Source: Anisodus tanguticus
Taxonomy: Eukaryota > Streptophyta > Magnoliopsida > Solanales > Solanaceae
Assembly (NCBI GenBank): GCA_034509755.1
Contig: CM067541.1
Coordinates: 59,717,556 to 59,781,555 of the forward strand
DNA length: 64,000 nucleotides
Direction: 5' to 3'
The position numbers were made by a program, and so were the translations under genes. The notes below the pieces were generated by a model that was not told where the DNA came from, ran no database searches, and saw only the letters and a program-made list of their open reading frames with translations. Shown here in pieces: positions 59,255 through 64,000 of this stretch (positions within the stretch are counted from its first letter, which is position 1; every line of letters begins with the position of its first letter).

Positions 59255-62245
59255 ATTCGCCTGCAAATTAACTCCAAGCTGCAGCCCTCACAAATTAATA
59301 GCTATTCATTTTAACAACACATCAAAGTTGTAGTCCTGCTATGCTTAATAACTTTATTTGCTGGCATGTTATCGAGTGCGTGTGTGTGTGTGTGTGTCAA
59401 ATGTCAATAGGGGAGTCCTAGTCCTCTCTCTCTCTAGTCTTGAGTAAGGAGAAAGTCTCATGCAAATGGAATAGTATTCAACTAATTATTTTTATGCTAG
59501 ATTACCTATCTTATTTTTGCAACGATTACAAGTATATAATTATTGATATAAAAATTCATTTAGACTGTCAACGTATACAAGAGAATTTTTTAATTAAATT
59601 AATAATGATAGCATAAATAAAAACTTCAAATGTTAATAATAAAAGATTCTCTAGAGTACATATGGGTTAAGTCAAAAGGATATATTGCTCCTCTTAGTGC
59701 TACTTTACGGTGGAAAAATGACTTTTTCATTTTCACCATGTTTTGTTTGTTTTTCAAAGATGAGTAAATTCTTGAATGCTTGCAGTGCTGTTAGGGTTTG
59801 TAATCATGAGGTTGTGAAAGCTACACCTCTTAAAGAAACAACTTAATTATGGATGACACTCAATAAAGTAGAAAGAAAGATCAATTTGATGGACATTGTG
59901 CCTTTATAGGAAAAATTGCACTGCATTAAGGTGTGTATATATCTATGGACAAAATTCTCAAGACTGCTTGGTTCTAATGAGATACAAATTTAACTCAATT
60001 TAATATTTTTTTTGCTAACTAAAAAAACTTAGAATTTTGTCCATTGCTTGCGTGGACGAGTAATTTTAATGAAAGCCTAAACCTATAGCAATAGATATCT
60101 TTGAGCTACACAAACTCCTTTCTTTTGCCACATATATAGGTTAAGGGCTTCCATTGCACCTTAAAAAAATATTTATATAATCGGATCACTACTATAGTAA
60201 ATCTGTACTAGAAGTGTCACTTGATAATTTAGTAAAAACAATAGTAACTAATATCGCAAATTAAATTACATTGATGGTATACTCATTGTAGTGTTGGGAT
60301 GAATCATGGACTGGTCCAACTGAACATTGAAGTGTTATGGGAACAATGATTGAAATGACCCCATTAAATTCCAAATTCTTATTTGGAGCTTGCAATGGCT
60401 GTGGGTTGGGATCATATGATGGGATCTGCAAACAGTATAGATTTTGAGGAATTGCATATAATAGTGGACTTCTTTGTTTGACAATAAAAATGTACTTCCA
60501 GTTTGTCCAGGATCACATTGCTAAAGCTTTTTTCCTCACAGGAAACAAACCAAGCTAGCTAAGATTAACTAATCTTTAAATTTTTTTCTTAAAGAAACAG
60601 TCACTTTTTATGAATAACTATTATCTGAACTCTGCTGTCTCTGCCATCATGATAACACAATGGAACTTGACATCTCACATCTGTGGTGCTTACTTCCCTA
60701 ATAATCCACATACCTTCCTTTTTTTTTTACATAACCGTGGTGCCCGATTTAGCTTGCGCGCACCTCGATTTATTCCACGGATTACTTGCACATGCCTTTT
60801 CCTCGACACATTAAAAGTTTTTCCCTTAGTTTGACTGATCCACAACCGATAGTAATCAAAGAATATTAATAATGAGCTAATACTTGCATATTACAATGAA
60901 AGATATTTTGGATCTTATGAAGAGCAAGAGCAGCCAAAAGGGATCTGTCAAACGATATTTTTAGACACGAAAAGGTCCAGATTGGACCCACCATAAAGGT
61001 TTGTTGCTATAACGATGTGTACGCAAAAGATGAAACCCAAAACATTTAACAAATTCAGAAGAAACAAGAAGATAATGCTCCAATTTTTTTTTCCTTTTAT
61101 TCTCCTCTTTTGTGCATGTGAGATTCATGGAATGTCAGAGAGAAATAAAACTTTCGCACGTTTTCGATCAGAAAAAACATCAAAAGAAATATATCTATAT
61201 AAGAGTTGATTGATAGATCTCTCAAATGGTACAGTCAACACCATTAAGGCAGAGGGGAGAAGGAAAAAAAGAACTCGTTTTGTTTCATTTTAGTCTGCTC
61301 CATGCAGAATTAACAAGTTTCTATATTTGAGAGCTCTTTAACTTTAAACTTCTCAATTTACTTTTAATAACATGATTTTCTAGCCATAAAAGTGTCATAG
61401 CGTATCTAGGACTACAAGTTCTTACTGTTTTCAGACATACCAAGTCTTTATTTCTTAAACTTCACGCCCAGTACAAAATGAAACGGATGTAGTGGGCACA
61501 ATCAGATGGACTAAAGAGCCCACCGAGGAGAAACTGGACCATGAGTAAGCTGATCCAATTTACAGAGTTGACCTGCCGTGGGTTACGGCTCCAAGAATAA
61601 AACGCATATATAAATCCAGATGTACTTGAGCTGGGGATTTTCAGGTGTCCTAAATTTTAACTAGAGGCGCTTAGAGTAAGAGACCTTATATCCAAGCCTT
61701 AAGACGGATATTCATCTGGTTAAGCTTAAGCATTATTTCTGGGAAGAAATACTACTACCAGGTATTTTCTCAAAATTATTTCTAAGTTGAGAACATAAAT
61801 GGGAAAACTTATGAAAACGCCTTAGAATGAAATACATAATTCTGTCATTTCAAATTAATTGTTCAAAAGAAAAATAGCAGGGGCCATGAACAGGTTAAGA
61901 TATTAATGCTCATATTGAACCGTTTATAATCCAGGGGAATCATTGCATGCAACATATAGAAACACCAAAGCATAAGATTTACACAAAGATGCGGCATTTA
62001 AGCCGCAATCAGGAACACCAGGAAAAACGTGCATGGCTGAAATATATACTGCAAGGAATTCAAGTGTCACCACCTTCTGAACAAAGGCGGTGATATACTA
62101 ACAACTGCACAAGTTGCCTACTCAGGCAAGGTCAAAAATTCTCTGCTATTGTCCTTAGCTAACAATTCATGGAGAATATCCAGCTGTACTCACTTCAATG
62201 TAGTGCCAAGAGCAGTCAATATAACCCAGGTATCAGCTTGTTGCC
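59255..62245. other. Intergenic region between the NPH3 gene and CUL1
   Basis: Holds the NPH3 promoter side, a (GT)n microsatellite (about 59381-59397), a short repeat fragment CTTGCGCGCACCTCGATTTA (60752 area) of a type scattered in plant SINE-like repeats, a MITE-like remnant ending near 61495, and the likely CUL1 3' UTR toward 62245. An open frame at 61075-61209 with a hydrophobic start is noted in the findings. No confident gene. Confidence 0.55.
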
Positions 62246-62347
62246 TCAGGCCAAGTACTTGAACAAGTTTGGATTCTCTTTGTCTCTTTCCAAGTAGTCC
62301 CGGGTGATAAGATCTTCAATCCTCTTCTTGATTGCTTTGAAATCAGG
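62246..62347 (-). CDS. CUL1: CULLIN1 terminal exon
   Basis: Family role (known): CUL1 is the scaffold of SCF ubiquitin ligases; its C-terminal winged helix binds RBX1 and sits next to the neddylation site. The exon starts after CTGTAG at 62348 and encodes PDFKAIKKRIEDLITRDYLE, RDKENPNLFKYLA, stop TGA at 62248-62246. The ending ENPN-(L/M)F-(K/R)YLA is that of plant CUL1, not CUL3 (RKLYRYLA) or CUL4 (PQIYNYLA). The neddylation-site exon is not visible between here and the window end, so the last intron is longer than 1.6 kb. It contains a hAT element and a copia fragment. Confidence 0.92.
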   Translation of the reverse strand, partial: PDFKAIKKRIEDLITRDYLERDKENPNLFKYLA

Positions 62348-62522
62348 CTACAGATAAATTTTTTATTATTTTAGGATAGGTACAATAGAAAATTCAACAC
62401 TTAGCATAGACAAGCTAACACGTCTCTTCAACTAGTCTTAACTATTTGTCAGGATAAAATTATTTGAAAGCAGAGAAAACACAAGCAAAGGGAATATGAC
62501 AAGCTATATTGGCAATCTTGCG

Positions 62523-63412
62523 CAGCGTTTTAAAAGGCAGGGGCGTGAGGCGAGGCATTTTACTTAGCACAGTGCGAGGCGTAAGTCCCAAGGCATGGGG
62601 CGTAAGCCCCATGGATCTTTAAATTTTTAATTTATAATGTAATTTAATAATATATAAATTATATAAAAAAATACATTAATCGTTTTTTTAAAATAAAACA
62701 TGATCAAAGAAACTCATAGAAAACAAAACTTGTGACATGATTTAGAAGTGTAAATAATGCAATGAGATAAAAGCTATTATGATTCGCAAATCAACTCTAA
62801 TATCTTAATTTTCAAACAATAAAAGAACCACAATTTCTTAAAATATATTAACATCATACTATGCAATTAACCTCCCTAAAAAAATAACTTTATTAGTATT
62901 ACAATCAAAACATCACTCCTTCGTGATTAAAAACAAAATTACTTTCAAATTGGAAAATAATAAAATATGATCATTTTGAGACATAGGACAAAATCATGAT
63001 GATCAACGACAAGTGAAGATGTAAATTTCGGCTATATGTTTTTAAAAGAAATGTTAAGTGATATCACCTCACGATGTTCTCAAATAGTAAAAATATGTAG
63101 TACTACACATTATTTGAGTTACTCTCAATCCTCTTATTTCTATAGATGAAAAAACTATTAAGAATTCATTTATTGCAGAATTATAAGGGTCAACGATGTT
63201 AATTAAGAAATTTGACACATAATTTTGTAAGAATTGTTAGGCGAGCCCCGATGCTCAGGCATTAGGCGTGTTTAGGGCATGCAGTCAGGCGCTTAAGGCT
63301 TAAGCCCCAAAGAACTAAGCCCCACACGAGAGCCTCAAGGCATTTTGCCAGTGCCCCGCCCCGCTCAGAGCGAGCCCCGAGGCAAGTCCCAAAAATGCCT
63401 TTTAAAACACTG
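62523..63412. mobile_element. Non-autonomous hAT element in the CUL1 intron
   Basis: Ends CAGCGTTTTAAAAGGCAGGG and, minus strand, CAGTGTTTTAAAAGGCATTT. Flanking 8-bp duplications ATCTTGCG (62515-62522) and ATCTTGGG (63413-63420), 7 of 8 matching. Subterminal DNA is rich in GGCGAGGC/GGCGTAAGCCCC-type units; the centre is AT-rich and non-coding. Confidence 0.88.
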
Positions 63413-63902
63413 ATCTTGGGTTTCAAGGACGACACCTCAAAGCACAGAATTTCCATCACTGCATATCTTACTTTATATATCTAGCACCTATAGTATCTGG
63501 CTATTTTTGACTATCAGTTAGATATCCTCACTTAGCTTAGCACCTGAACTAGAGGAAATACATAGATACATACATATATAACATCCTAGAGATCATGGAG
63601 AATGAAAATTTCAGTATTTCCTTCCTTCCTAGACACCTGTGATGGAGGGCAAGTACTTTCCTCAAAAGGCTACTCCATTTTGGACTGAAATAACCCTCTG
63701 TTCACTTAAAATGACGACGAGGACGAGAAAGTTAAAAAAAATAATGGGAACACAGAGAAGTCAATATGCTCCCATTGTCTCTCTGGGTCACATTGGTATG
63801 TAAGAAACAGAAAATAACAGGAAAGAAAAGGTAAAGAAGAAAATAAATCTAACAAAGATACTGCAAGAGCGAAATTTGGATTTCGAAATTTGTGTATCGG
63901 CT

Positions 63903-64000
63903 TGCAAGTGGTTATACAAGAGAAAGTCAAAGTCTGATGGGACTATTGATCGCTACAAGGCTCGCGTGGTAGCCAAAGGCTACAACCGGCAATAGGGTAT
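63903..64000 (+). pseudogene. copia reverse transcriptase fragment at the window edge
   Basis: Reads CKWLYKRKSKSDGTIDRYKA, RVVAKGYNRQ, then TAG: the start of a copia RT domain (compare the KYKARLVAK block of the full element at 46.5 kb). Antisense to CUL1 and inside its last intron. The stop, and the absence of recognisable coding sequence before it, suggest a dead copy. It continues past the window. Confidence 0.85.

Noticed and set aside
60752..60790. GC-rich fragment with CTTGCGCGCACCTCGATTTA as a tRNA gene
   Set aside because: No cloverleaf could be drawn; it resembles a scattered repeat fragment, so it was only mentioned in the intergenic entry.

Overview
The window is nuclear DNA of a flowering plant. 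Genes have many small introns, intergenic DNA is AT-rich, and transposons are nested and decayed. Two copies of the tobacco-type TS SINE, at least three Au-type SINE copies, Stowaway-like MITEs and gene models closest to tomato/tobacco-type proteins point to the Solanaceae. The genus cannot be fixed from sequence alone.

Layout. 0.1-5.6 kb: 3' eleven exons of a chloroplast DEG2-type protease (+). 7.4-7.7 kb: a small classical arabinogalactan protein with two apparent frame breaks (+). 8.4-9.5 kb: a NET3-type actin-binding protein (-). 10.6-12.9 kb: a Stowaway-like MITE split by a 2-kb non-coding element. 13.8-17.2 kb: a TIR1-type auxin receptor F-box gene (+) with one missing base. 18.0-21.6 kb: a 3.5-kb hAT transposon with decayed transposase. 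22.6-26.3 kb: a hAT-like non-autonomous element, then a 2.3-kb inverted-repeat palindrome. 27.0-28.8 kb: a FYV7-type rRNA-processing gene (-). 31.1-36.2 kb: a CHY/RING E3 ligase of the MIEL1/PIRH2 type (-, 12 exons). 36.4-42.3 kb: a block of non-autonomous DNA elements. 42.5-48.6 kb: a long-TIR element carrying probable plastid DNA and interrupted by a complete but dead Ty1-copia element. 50.7-51.0 kb: a CC-type glutaredoxin (-). 52.3-53.5 kb: a pogo/Tigger-like element with a piece of transposase. 55.9-59.3 kb: an NPH3/BTB gene (-), again with one missing base. 62.2-62.3 kb: terminal exon of CULLIN1 (-), whose large last intron holds a hAT element and, at the window edge, a copia reverse-transcriptase fragment.

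How the genes relate: plant genes are not in operons, so no co-transcription is implied. Four of the nine host genes are ubiquitin-ligase parts: an F-box auxin receptor, CUL1 (the scaffold of SCF-TIR1), a RING/CHY E3 and a BTB/NPH3 protein of the CUL3-adaptor type. Three host genes carry apparent frame breaks, each explained by losing one base from a run of identical bases. I read these as more likely consensus errors than real pseudogenes, but this needs reads to settle.

I found no virus, CRISPR, toxin system or complete RNA gene. The most unusual structures are the 2.3-kb palindrome, the repeat core shared by elements with different termini, and the nested copia / long-TIR / plastid DNA block.
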